A program made the translations under genes and the position numbers. From Actinoplanes flavus (GTDB taxonomy: Bacteria > Actinomycetota > Actinomycetes > Mycobacteriales > Micromonosporaceae): a DNA stretch of 64,000 nucleotides. The stretch lies in NCBI RefSeq assembly GCF_017592555.1, contig NZ_JAGFNS010000011.1, positions 104,849 to 168,848 of the forward strand, written 5' to 3'. A model generated the notes under the pieces. That model saw nothing but the letters and a program-made list of their open reading frames with translations. It did not search any database and was not told the DNA's origin. Positions 16,694 to 24,254 of this stretch are shown piece by piece. Every line of letters starts with the position of its first letter. The stretch's first letter is position 1.

Positions 16694-16948
16694 GTGATCG
16701 ACCACGAAGGCCCTACCCCGCTCTACGTGCAGGTGGCGGACGCCATCGCGGCGCGAATCGATGCGGGTGTCCTTCTGCCGAATCGGTTGATCCCGTCGGA
16801 GAGCCAGCTGGTCCAGGAGTACGGCGTTGCCCGGGGCACCGCCCGCAAGGCCATCCAACTGCTACGCGAACGCGGCCTCGTGATCACTGTCGTCGGCCGC
16901 GGCACGTACGTCACCGCCACGAACGACGGCCCGACCGCGGCACGCTAG
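16694..16948 (+). CDS. Short GntR-family regulator (winged helix only)
   Basis: The product is 84 residues from GTG 16694, consisting almost only of a GntR winged-helix domain: TPLYVQVADAIAARIDAGVL, then SQLVQEYGVARGTARKAIQLL and the wing GLVITVVGRGTYVT. There is no effector domain. Such mini-GntR proteins are frequent in actinomycete integrative elements, where the KorSA class represses transfer and excision genes. Its place at the island edge fits that role. An in-frame ATG at 16643 with GGTGGG upstream could give a 101-residue form. Confidence 0.75.
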   Translation: MIDHEGPTPLYVQVADAIAARIDAGVLLPNRLIPSESQLVQEYGVARGTARKAIQLLRERGLVITVVGRGTYVTATNDGPTAAR

Positions 16949-17225
16949 ATCGCAATCGACGGGCACGCCCCGCCGGGAAGGTCGCGGCGTATCCACCGGC
17001 CGCCCTCGAACCTCACCAGTTGCCCACAACCGCCCACCAGGCGATCGAACGCCCCGTCACCGATCCGCTCTGCCGTCGCACCGGTGAGTCTGGGCGCCTC
17101 GTGTCGGCGACACGACTCCCGTGACGGCTGACCCCTCACCGGATGGTTGAACCCGCCAGGCGCACACGGCGTACCCGAAATTGAGACAGTTCGAAGTGTG
17201 CGGGTGGCCGGGACGGGGATGACCG

Positions 17226-17960
17226 ATGTTCGATGACCGTATGCGGGCCCTGGCCGGGCTGCGCGACGAGGGTGAGGCACTGCGGCGGCGGGCCTGGTCC
17301 GCCGCGAAGGTGCCGGGTGAACCGGGATCGGACGCGACCGGCTCGGTCACGGTGACACTGGACGAGCACGGCCGCGTCGCGAACGTGGCCGTAGCAGCCT
17401 ACTGGCGATCGCGGCTGGCCGATGAGCACCTGGGCGGCGCCGTGGTGGAGGCGGTCCGGGACGCTGCGATGCGACGCCTGAACGCCTGGGGCGAGGCGTA
17501 CGCCGAGCCTGTCAGCCCGGAGCCGGTGTCGTCGGCGGCCGGCCTCCAGCAGCGGCTGGACTCCATCGACTCGGCCACGCTGCCCGCCGCCGAACGGGAG
17601 GCGGCGCTGATGGCGCTGCTCGAGGTGGTCGAGTCGATCGAGCAGGGCCTCGACGAGGTGACCAGCCGGTTGGACCAGACCTTGAACGCGACCCACACCG
17701 GGCACAGCCCGCACCGCGAGGTGACGGTGGAGCTGACCGGCGGCGGTGACGTCACGTCGGTGCGATTCGACCGCAGGTGGCTGCGTGACGCGCACGATGC
17801 GAACCTCACCCGGCAGCTCACCACGGCGTTCCGGGCGGCATACGAGCAGGTCGCCGCCAACGGCGTGCCGCGCCTGATCGCCGACAGCCCGCTCGGCCAC
17901 GCACAGACGGTGATGCGGGACCCGTTCGGGTTCGCCCGCCGGTTCGGGCTGGCCGGCTGA
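17226..17960 (+). CDS. Double YbaB/EbfC-like protein
   Basis: The product is 244 residues with two similar halves. Residues about 1-95 and 150-235 each contain the YbaB pattern: a helix, a beta strand pair (VTVTLDEHGRVANVAV; VTVELTGGGDVTSVRF), then a Leu/Ala-rich helix with a conserved DAxxR/AYE-type end. A helical linker joins them. Single YbaB proteins bind DNA as dimers; actinobacterial versions are very often encoded next to ESX/WXG100-type secreted proteins, as here. The next gene starts at its stop codon (17960). The function is unknown. Confidence 0.65.
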   Translation: MFDDRMRALAGLRDEGEALRRRAWSAAKVPGEPGSDATGSVTVTLDEHGRVANVAVAAYWRSRLADEHLGGAVVEAVRDAAMRRLNAWGEAYAEPVSPEPVSSAAGLQQRLDSIDSATLPAAEREAALMALLEVVESIEQGLDEVTSRLDQTLNATHTGHSPHREVTVELTGGGDVTSVRFDRRWLRDAHDANLTRQLTTAFRAAYEQVAANGVPRLIADSPLGHAQTVMRDPFGFARRFGLAG

Positions 17961-18277
17961 TGACGCTCAAAGCCGCCCTGGACGCGCTGCACCGCGACGC
18001 CGCCTCGTGGGAGCAGGTGGCAGCGGTGACCCGACAGGCCGCGCACGAGGCGAGCCTGCTGACCCTGAGCGCACACGAACTGTCCTGGGCGTCGCTGCCG
18101 AGTGGCCTGCTCGACACCTACGCCGAACTGCAGCTGAAGGTCGTGACGTTGCTGGAGGAGGCGAGCGGGGTGTACAGCGGGCTGAGCGCCAAGCTCGACA
18201 AGGTCGCCTACGAGTACGAGACGAACGACGAACGCGCCGCCCGAGATCTGGAGGGAGTGTGGGATGTCCGTGAGTAG
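17960..18277 (+). CDS. ESX-type small helical protein (EspC/WXG100-like)
   Basis: The product is 105 residues and almost entirely alpha-helical, with two long helices separated at SWASLPSGLLD. Size, the alternating hydrophobic pattern, a late YEYETND segment and the neighbours fit the type VII secretion partner class. The YxxxD/E-type C-terminal signal of such proteins may be YETND (about residues 86-90). It overlaps the genes on both sides by a few bases (start at 17960, end past 18264), implying translational coupling. No machinery genes (EccC ATPase, etc.) are in the window. Confidence 0.6.
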   Translation: MTLKAALDALHRDAASWEQVAAVTRQAAHEASLLTLSAHELSWASLPSGLLDTYAELQLKVVTLLEEASGVYSGLSAKLDKVAYEYETNDERAARDLEGVWDVRE

Positions 18278-18983
18278 CACCGAGGCCGTCCTGCTCGAAC
18301 GCATCCATTCGACCATCGACCGCATCGACACCAAGACCGTCGAACTGCAGAACTCGATCAACGACAAGCTGGCATACGTTCCCCCGCCCGCGCAGGGGAA
18401 GGTCCGTCAGGGCTGGGACGACTTCTGCGCGTTCATGCGCCGCATCTGGGACAACCTGGCGACGATCCTGTCGAACATGGGCTCGCTGTCGGCGCTGTCG
18501 ACGACCGCGCAAGCCTGGAGCGACCGGGTCGGTGTCCCGGTCAGCGGGCAGGTTCAGGCCGCCGACGCCGGGCTGCTCACCGTCGACGACAACTGGGCCG
18601 GCGACGCCGCCGACGCGTACCGGCAGATGCTGCCGTTGCAGAAGGCCGCCCTGGAGAAGGTCAAGACGGTCCTCACTGACGGCCTGTCCACGGCACTGGA
18701 ACAGGTTCGCACCGGCGTGTTCCTGTTCTGGACCGGACTGCTGGGGGCGCTCGCGGCACTGGCGGTCGGCATCATCGGTGCGCTCGCCTCCAGCGCCACG
18801 ATCTTCGGCGTGCCCGCGGCACCGTTCATCGCGGCCGGGGCGGCGGTGACGGCCTCGATAGCGTTGATCGTCGGCTGCGAGACGCTGAAAAGTGCCTGTA
18901 CTTCCGCCAACAGCACCTTGCGGCAGAAGTTCGACGACACCGGCTTCTTCCGGGGTCATTGGCCGCCGGCGGGCACCGCATGA
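18264..18983 (+). CDS. ESX-like WXG protein with C-terminal membrane segments
   Basis: The product is 239 residues. The N-terminal ~170 residues are helical, with a WxG-type turn (DDNWAGDAADAYRQML, about residues 107-122) as in WXG100 proteins. Two hydrophobic segments follow (FLFWTGLLGALAALAVGIIG and a second to residue 215) and a short polar tail. It is probably exported or inserted in the membrane through a type VII-like route. It is part of a four-gene overlapping set; its stop overlaps the next ATG as ATGA at 18980. A truncated copy of its C-terminus lies at 19584. Confidence 0.6.
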   Translation: MSVSSTEAVLLERIHSTIDRIDTKTVELQNSINDKLAYVPPPAQGKVRQGWDDFCAFMRRIWDNLATILSNMGSLSALSTTAQAWSDRVGVPVSGQVQAADAGLLTVDDNWAGDAADAYRQMLPLQKAALEKVKTVLTDGLSTALEQVRTGVFLFWTGLLGALAALAVGIIGALASSATIFGVPAAPFIAAGAAVTASIALIVGCETLKSACTSANSTLRQKFDDTGFFRGHWPPAGTA

Positions 18984-19408
18984 CCGCGGCGCGGACCGAG
19001 CGGGCGAGCAACGCGCTAATCGCAGTCATGATTATCGTGTTCGCGCTGGCAGAGATCGGGCTCGCCGCAATGGGCGCTACGGCCTGGCGGTGGTACCGGG
19101 ACGGCGATTTCACCGCCGTACAGGCTGGACCGTTCATCGCGATGGGGGCATCGGCTGCGGTTGGTGCCATTCTCGCGATACTCGCGGTGATCGCCTTGCT
19201 GCGAGGCGGGCGCGGCCAAGGTCTCGCTCGCGGCACGCTCAACCTAACGTGGCTGCGGCTGGCTGCGGTCCTCATCGTCTTGGCGATCTTCGCGCTGACC
19301 GTCGGCGTCTCCGCGACAGGAGTATTCGGCATGTTCCTCGCAGTCGGTGACGCGCTCGCCGGGTTCGTCGTCACCGGTGCGGCCGTCCGCCGAACTCGCA
19401 GTGGATGA
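18980..19408 (+). CDS. Small polytopic membrane protein
   Basis: The product is 142 residues starting at ATG 18980, coupled to the upstream gene by ATGA. It has four hydrophobic segments (NALIAVMIIVFALAEIGLAA; GASAAVGAILAILAVIALL; LRLAAVLIVLAIFALTVGVS; GMFLAVGDALAGFVVTGAAV) with basic loops. No family is recognised. It probably supports the neighbouring ESX-like protein. Its last ~55 residues are duplicated, with divergence, at 19740-19937. Confidence 0.6.
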   Translation: MTAARTERASNALIAVMIIVFALAEIGLAAMGATAWRWYRDGDFTAVQAGPFIAMGASAAVGAILAILAVIALLRGGRGQGLARGTLNLTWLRLAAVLIVLAIFALTVGVSATGVFGMFLAVGDALAGFVVTGAAVRRTRSG

Positions 19409-19583
19409 ACCGATCGCCGTCCTGGGAGACATGTGCGGTCGGCGACGATCGCGGTCGTCGCGGTGGCTCAACGTCGCCGTGACCGACGGGAGCACGAACG
19501 ATGGCGCCAGTGGTGCAGCACCGAATCGTCTCTGGTGTGGTGGCCACCAACGCTAACCGGGCGCTGCGTCACAAAGGCGAGGA

Positions 19584-19937
19584 ATGACGCTAATCGTCGG
19601 TGGTGCGACCCTCAAACCGACCCGTAGGGCGGCCAACACCACGTTGCGGCAGAAGCTCGACGACACCGGCTTCATCCGGAGTCACTGGCGTCGGCGGGCA
19701 CGGCATGACGGCCACGCCGACCGAGCGGCCCGGTGGGAGGGCCTTGCTCGTGCTGCGGTCAGTCTCGCCTGGTTGCGGTTGGGAATGGTGATCATCGGGT
19801 TGGCGGTCGTCGTGCTCACCCTTGGCGCGTCTGCGGCAGCGTTGCTTCCACTGGTCGGCATCGTGCTGGCCGTAGGCGACGCCTGCGGCGGGCTGATCAT
19901 CACCGGTGGGGCGTTGCGCCGGATCAGCGCTGGATGA
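19584..19937 (+). pseudogene. Decayed partial duplicate of the two preceding genes
   Basis: The 117-residue frame begins with a copy of the C-terminus of the ESX-like protein (TLRQKLDDTGFIRSHW against TLRQKFDDTGFFRGHW). It then jumps straight to a copy of the end of the membrane protein (LAWLRLGMVIIGLAVVVLTL against LTWLRLAAVLIVLAIFALTV, and LAVGDACGGLIITGGALRR against LAVGDALAGFVVTGAAVRR). The joint between the genes, including the second gene's start region, is still recognisable at DNA level around 19690-19730, but about 200 bases of that gene are gone. It is a tandem duplication followed by an internal deletion and divergence. Confidence 0.7.
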
Positions 19938-20053
19938 AGAACCGATCCAGCGCGTTGAGCGTCCGGAGGCGTTTCACGTCACGGACCGCGTCTTCCTTCC
20001 ACGATGGAGGTACGACGGTCGGTGACGGGAGCTTGCGCGGTTAGATTGGCGGT

Positions 20054-20398
20054 GTGGCCAGCAGCGATGTCGAGCAGGCGATACGACGACTCGCGGATGA
20101 CGCCGTATCGATGACCCTCGACCAGCGGCTGCGGATCGCGGCGCTGCTGGCTCGACCAGCCGATCCCGTGGCCATCATCCCCGCCTGCGACCGCGCGGCG
20201 CCGGGCCAGGTGACCCCGGAATCGTTCGTGCTGACCGTCGGTGAGGTAGCTGACCTGCTGAGGGTCGGCCGGACGACGGTCTACGAGCTGATCAGGACCG
20301 GTGAACTGAACAGCATCATGATCGGCCGTCTACGGCGGGTACGGCGTGCCGATGTGGTGGCCCACCTCGACCAACTCAGCCGTCGTGACGCAGATTGA
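20054..20398 (+). CDS. Excisionase-like HTH DNA-binding protein
   Basis: The product is 114 residues from GTG 20054. The C-terminal half is a MerR-like/Xis winged helix (LTVGEVADLLRVGRTTVYELIRTGELNSIMIGRLRRVRRADVV), of the type found in excisionases and in regulators of mobile elements. The N-terminal 55 residues are helical and unassigned. Being inside a tRNA island, it is most simply a recombination directionality factor or operon regulator. No integrase lies beside it, which is unusual for an Xis. Confidence 0.7.
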   Translation: MASSDVEQAIRRLADDAVSMTLDQRLRIAALLARPADPVAIIPACDRAAPGQVTPESFVLTVGEVADLLRVGRTTVYELIRTGELNSIMIGRLRRVRRADVVAHLDQLSRRDAD

Positions 20399-20558
20399 CG
20401 AGCTTGACGTCATGTCGGACGACAACTGTGTGGCGGAGACGGTCGTCGTTGCCGAGCAGTCGTGTCCGGGAGACGCGCGTTGAGGATCGAGCGTTGACCG
20501 TCCGGGCGGTTGTCTGCTGCCGGTCCCGCCCGCGAAACTGCGGGCGGGAGGCCCTTCG

Positions 20559-21299
20559 ATGCCAGGTAAGTACCAGCCGCTGACGTTCGCGCTGACCACC
20601 GCCGCCAAGCGCGGGCAACGCGAGGTGGAGTTCAGCTTCGATGAGATCGCCGCACTGGTCGGAGGGCTGCCGCGCTCGGCCGAGCTGCGGCAGTGGTGGG
20701 CGAACGCAGATCATTCACAGGCCCAGGCTTGGTGCGTCGCCGGTTATCGGGTGCAGCAGGTGTATCTCGATCGGCGCCGGGTCCGCTTCAGCGCAGTGCC
20801 GACTCATACCCCTCCCGGAGGAGTGCGCAACGTCGAGCCGTCGCCGCCCCGTACTGTCCCGGGTTTGTCGGAACCGCCGGTCGACATCCGGGCGAAACTG
20901 CAGTGGGTCGATTCCGGCGTCGTGCTGCTGGACGCAGCCGACAAACCGGCCTTTCCCCGTCTGGCCGCCTCGCCCGGCCTTTACCGGCTGACCTTCACCG
21001 GGCCGGTTCCACAGATGTACATCGGTGAGAGCGACAATCTGCACCGCAGGTTGTCTGGCAACTACCGCAGTCCCGGCCCGAGCCAGCGAACGAGTACGCG
21101 AATCAACGCCCTGCTACGGGAGCACCTTGCCCGCGGCGGGACCGTCTTGCTGGCGACAGCGACTGCTGCCGTCGTCGTGATCAACGACCAGGAACGGCCG
21201 CTTGACCTCTCCACCAAGTCTGGACGGCTGCTGGCCGAGAGCGTTGCTCTCGTCCACGCCCAGATCACCAAGCATGCACAGATCGTGAACCTCGGGTGA
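20559..21299 (+). CDS. GIY-YIG nuclease-like protein with DUF7662-type N-terminal domain
   Basis: The product is 246 residues. The N-terminal part (about 1-75) has the pattern EFSFDEIAALVGGLPRSAELRQWWAN followed by AWCVAGYRVQQVYLD, a small domain seen in many actinobacterial and phage-related proteins. The C-terminal part resembles a GIY-YIG catalytic fold: GLYRLTF (GIY equivalent), MYIGESDNLHRRLSGNY (YIG, with the Arg/Lys-rich helix) and a later Glu-containing helix (LLAESVALVHAQ). GIY-YIG enzymes nick or cut DNA. It ends overlapping the start of a broken gene (ATG/GTG-type joint at 21296), suggesting a former two-gene defence or restriction unit. Confidence 0.65.
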   Translation: MPGKYQPLTFALTTAAKRGQREVEFSFDEIAALVGGLPRSAELRQWWANADHSQAQAWCVAGYRVQQVYLDRRRVRFSAVPTHTPPGGVRNVEPSPPRTVPGLSEPPVDIRAKLQWVDSGVVLLDAADKPAFPRLAASPGLYRLTFTGPVPQMYIGESDNLHRRLSGNYRSPGPSQRTSTRINALLREHLARGGTVLLATATAAVVVINDQERPLDLSTKSGRLLAESVALVHAQITKHAQIVNLG

Positions 21300-21821
21300 G
21301 CGCACCGGTGGACCCGCGGCGATTCGATTCCTTGATCGCGGCCCTCGACAGCTACCGGGTGGCGCGCTACGCGCTCCTGGACGCACTGTGCCTGCCGGTA
21401 TCGAACCGGGACCCGCTCGCCGAGTTAAGCGAACACCTGGTCCAGAGGCCCTGCTCGGCGGCGAACTCGCCGCGAGCCGGGTGCAGGCCCACTGGGACCT
21501 GGAACTCCCGGGCGGCAGCAAGGTGCAGGTGAAGTACCTCGCTAATCCCGCTGGCCGCTGGGTGAACGAGCACACCGTTCGAAGGCCCGCCGGCGAGGTG
21601 CAGCAGTACGCGCTGGTCCTGTTCGAGGCGTTCGCCGTCGTCGGCGTGGTGGTCATGCCTCTCGCGGGACTTCCCGAATCCATGCGGCACTGTGCAAGCA
21701 GCACCCGCGCCCCGAGGATGAGCTCCAGTTCACCCAGCGGAACTGGCAGGCCATCGGCGCTGATCCAGGGCGGTTTCACGAGCTCGGGATGACGATCTGG
21801 CTGCCAGCACTCGGAGTGTGA
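21296..21821 (+). pseudogene. Frameshifted restriction-like gene following the GIY-YIG gene
   Basis: The coding signal passes through three frames. It starts MSAPVDPRRFDSLIAALDSYR at 21296. It continues from about 21440 in a second frame with LLGGELAASRVQAHWDLELP and GGSKVQVKYLANPAGRW. From about 21690 a third frame gives PEDELQFTQRNWQAIGADPG and ends TIWLPALGV at 21821. The middle segment resembles a PD-(D/E)xK nuclease strand pair (VQVKY as the xxK strand). Two frameshifts make it a pseudogene unless they are sequencing errors. It overlaps the upstream gene by four bases, so the two were translationally coupled. Confidence 0.6.
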
Positions 21822-21840
21822 CGCGCGGAATGCCGCTTAT

Positions 21841-21861
21841 GGTGGCGTTCGCTACGCCACC
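21841..21861. terminator. Hairpin, likely terminator before the BREX operon
   Basis: A 7-bp stem GGTGGCG/CGCCACC with a 7-base loop is followed by TTCCT. It lies just after the broken nuclease-like gene and insulates the BREX promoter region. Confidence 0.55.
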
Positions 21862-22090
21862 TTCCTAGACCGGCGGGTCAGCCGCGGTTGAAGACGGCAG
21901 CGCCGAGTCGGACGAATCGGGCGCGGCATAGCCGGCATGGATTGCCCCAAGACCAACAAGGTGCTTGACGGCGACCCATAAGCTGCGGCGATCCGTTGTA
22001 CGCTCTTTCCGACTTTCTCTTGGTTAAACACGCATGGCTCGACAGGGGCCAGCGTAGATCCGAATCGACGGGGCGAGGGGGTGAGCACCA

Positions 22091-22315
22091 GTGGCCACTG
22101 AACCGTGGGTCTCCGTCGATGGCGTTGCAAGGCACCTCGGCGTCGCAAGAGATTCCATATACCGATGGATCGAGGCGCGGAATCTCCCAGCTCACAGGAT
22201 CGGCCGTCTCTGGAAGTTCAAGCTGTCAGAGGTGGACGAGTGGGTTCGGGCCGGAGGTTCCGAGGGGCCGGTTGAAGCTTCGGATCGCCAGGGAAACGGA
22301 CGGAACCGCATATAA
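22091..22315 (+). CDS. Small HTH protein, likely BREX operon regulator
   Basis: The product is 74 residues from GTG 22091, with GAGGGGGTGAG upstream. It is an excisionase/MerR-like helix-turn-helix (VSVDGVARHLGVARDSIYRWIEARNLPAHRIGRLWKFKLSEVDEW). It lacks the WYL domain of BrxR, the usual BREX repressor. Its stop overlaps the next start (TAATG at 22313), so it is the first gene of the defence operon and plausibly controls it. Similar small HTH proteins commonly precede methylase-containing defence genes. Confidence 0.75.
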   Translation: MATEPWVSVDGVARHLGVARDSIYRWIEARNLPAHRIGRLWKFKLSEVDEWVRAGGSEGPVEASDRQGNGRNRI

Positions 22316-22884
22316 TGGATCAAGCGTTAGACATGGACAACCTGCTGAGACTTCGGCTGGTCGTAGCACGTTATGGCGAGATGGACACGGCCCGGTGGTG
22401 GAACACCACCGGCTTGCTCGGCAGTTACGGCACAGCAGTGCTGCGGCGAGGTTTTCCCCGGACTCACCGTTTTGCTCAGGCTCGTTCGGTGTTCTCTGTG
22501 GCGGCACACCGATGTGAAGAGATCTTTAATCCGCCGGCGTGCGTCACGCTGTGGCGACTGCCGACCTCCGTAGAGGAGGAGTTCGAAGCACGCTGGGAGC
22601 ATTGGCTCGACAACGCAGGTGCCTGGATTCCCTTCTTCCAGCGACTCGAGAAGTTGGGCGGCAGTAGCGCCGATCTCGCGTCTATCCTGCGCTCGTTCGA
22701 CCTGGTGACGGAGGACGATCTAGAGCGGTGCACGCGGCTGCGGCGTTCGGCGGAGGGGCGGGCTGTGGCTCTCCCTTGGATTTTCTCCGGTCAAGCCGAA
22801 GAGTTGAGGCTGCTGGCGCTGGGCTTTACCCGAGGCGAACCGGGTGCGCCAGCGGTTCCGTACGCGAGGAGCGCCGAGGCATGA
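22315..22884 (+). CDS. brxE: BrxE family protein
   Basis: The product is 189 residues. It matches the BrxE family as I know it: an opening LLRLRLVVARYGEMDTARWWNT, then FPRTHRFAQARSVFSVAAHRC, a TLWRLP strand, and a helical end with LVTEDDLER and RSAEGRAVALPWIF. BrxE is characteristic of type 6 BREX and its function is unknown. The ATG at 22315 overlaps the HTH gene's stop; an internal ATG at 22333 would start nearer the conserved region. It is coupled to brxA by ATGA. The identification rests on remembered family sequences, so moderate caution applies. Confidence 0.75.
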   Translation: MDQALDMDNLLRLRLVVARYGEMDTARWWNTTGLLGSYGTAVLRRGFPRTHRFAQARSVFSVAAHRCEEIFNPPACVTLWRLPTSVEEEFEARWEHWLDNAGAWIPFFQRLEKLGGSSADLASILRSFDLVTEDDLERCTRLRRSAEGRAVALPWIFSGQAEELRLLALGFTRGEPGAPAVPYARSAEA

Positions 22885-23666
22885 CTTCCGTCTCCAGGGC
22901 CAAGGTAGCTTCATCCTTCACAATCATCAAAGGTGCGCTCATCGGCGAGACCTATGTCGCGTTCCAAGAATGGGACCTCAGCCGGTCGAAGCAGGAGAAT
23001 CTTGAGCGCTTTCGGGCGGGCAACCCGATCGCAGCGAAGAGTACGACCTGGTTGCGTGACGTCGCCAAGGTGCTCAGTCGTCGGTTCGAACCGTCGGTAC
23101 GCGACAAGCCCCTCGTGCAACTCGCCAAGAGTGGGTGCAGTTTGGAGGAGTGGAAGCCGCTGCTGCTCTGGCACATGACGCGTGACGAGTTCTTGGTGCG
23201 CGACTTCCTGCTCAACTGGCTCTTTCCCGCGTACGAGAACGGCATCGTTCGCACTCGTTTGGACGACGTGGTGCCGTTTGTTGCCGGCATTGTCGGCCGA
23301 GGTGCCCAGATCGAGCATCCATGGTCGACAACGACCATCAGGCGGGTGTCCGCCGGCTTGTTGAAGATCTCGGCGGACTTCGGGTTGCTGCGTGGCGGCG
23401 CGGTTAAGGAGTTCACTACTTTTCCCCTGCCGGAGCGGAGCTTTATCTATCTGCTCCATGCATTGCGGGAGGAGACCCGAAACCCCCGCTTGATCATGGG
23501 TTCGGAGGACTGGCGGATGTTCCTGATGCGGCCTTCCGACGTCGAAGCGGAGGTTCTTCGACTGCATCAGTTCCACAGACTGCACTACCAAGTCGCGGGC
23601 AGCATCGTCCAGTTGTCGCTGCCTTGCGTTGACCCCCTCGGTTATGCGGAGAGGATGGTGGCATGA
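22881..23666 (+). CDS. brxA: BrxA, BREX protein (DUF1819)
   Basis: The product is 261 residues, the usual BrxA size being about 200-260. Typical features are the opening SFTIIKGALIGETYVAFQEWD, a helical NusB-like body with TTWLRDVAKVLSRRF, and LLWHMTRDEFLVRDFLLNWLF in the middle. BrxA is a small DNA-binding BREX component needed for defence in type 1 systems. ATG 22881 overlaps the brxE stop (ATGA) and the 3' end overlaps brxB (ATGA at 23663). Confidence 0.88.
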   Translation: MTSVSRAKVASSFTIIKGALIGETYVAFQEWDLSRSKQENLERFRAGNPIAAKSTTWLRDVAKVLSRRFEPSVRDKPLVQLAKSGCSLEEWKPLLLWHMTRDEFLVRDFLLNWLFPAYENGIVRTRLDDVVPFVAGIVGRGAQIEHPWSTTTIRRVSAGLLKISADFGLLRGGAVKEFTTFPLPERSFIYLLHALREETRNPRLIMGSEDWRMFLMRPSDVEAEVLRLHQFHRLHYQVAGSIVQLSLPCVDPLGYAERMVA

Positions 23667-24238
23667 GCGATTTTGAGCACCGACTCTCCCATGATCTTGA
23701 GCCGATCCTTCAGATGTCGGATCCTCGGTCGCGCATCAGTGCTTACCACGACATGCCGTATGCGCTGTTCTGGTATGACCCCGCAGAAGAGTTTCGACTC
23801 CGCCGCCAGGTGACGATGCTCGAGACGCGCCTGGCGCAGCGCGGTAAACGGGTCCTGCGCATCTCTCTCGCCGAATGCCTAGAAGACGCCATGCGATCGC
23901 AGTATCCGCTGGACGAGTGGTTCGCCGCGGAACGGGATCAGGGTGTCGTGACGATGGTGGAGACGGTGAGTGAGGTGCTGGCAGGCTACTCGCCGCTCGT
24001 GGACCACGTCGCCAAGCGGATGCCGGACGATCCGGATCCCATGCGCGACGTCGTGTTCATTCTCCGCACGGGCGCTCTGTTTCCCATGTATCGGACGTTT
24101 TCGCTGCTCGAGCAGCTTACCGGACGGGTGCACGTGCCGACGGTTCTGTTCTACCCAGGCCACAAGGACGGTGCCGCGGGGCTGAAATTCATGGGTGTGC
24201 TCGACGCTGAGCACAACTACCGTCCGAAGATCTTCTGA
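23663..24238 (+). CDS. brxB: BrxB, BREX protein (DUF1788)
   Basis: The product is 191 residues, the family length. Characteristic parts are an N-terminal DYF/MPYALFWYDPAEEFRLRRQV region, VFILRTGALFPMYRTFSLLEQL, and the C-terminal TVLFYPGHKDGAAGLKFMGV ending in NYRPKIF. The function of DUF1788 proteins is not established, but they are core components of types 1, 5 and 6 BREX. It is coupled to brxA by a 4-base overlap and separated from brxC by 16 bases containing AGAAGGA. Confidence 0.92.
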   Translation: MSDFEHRLSHDLEPILQMSDPRSRISAYHDMPYALFWYDPAEEFRLRRQVTMLETRLAQRGKRVLRISLAECLEDAMRSQYPLDEWFAAERDQGVVTMVETVSEVLAGYSPLVDHVAKRMPDDPDPMRDVVFILRTGALFPMYRTFSLLEQLTGRVHVPTVLFYPGHKDGAAGLKFMGVLDAEHNYRPKIF

Positions 24239-24254
24239 GAAGGACCTCTCCGCG

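Noticed and set aside
16945..17280. Minus-strand frame after the GntR gene
   Set aside because: The last ~50 residues look protein-like, but there is no start codon with a ribosome site and it sits antisense to the intergenic leader of the YbaB gene.
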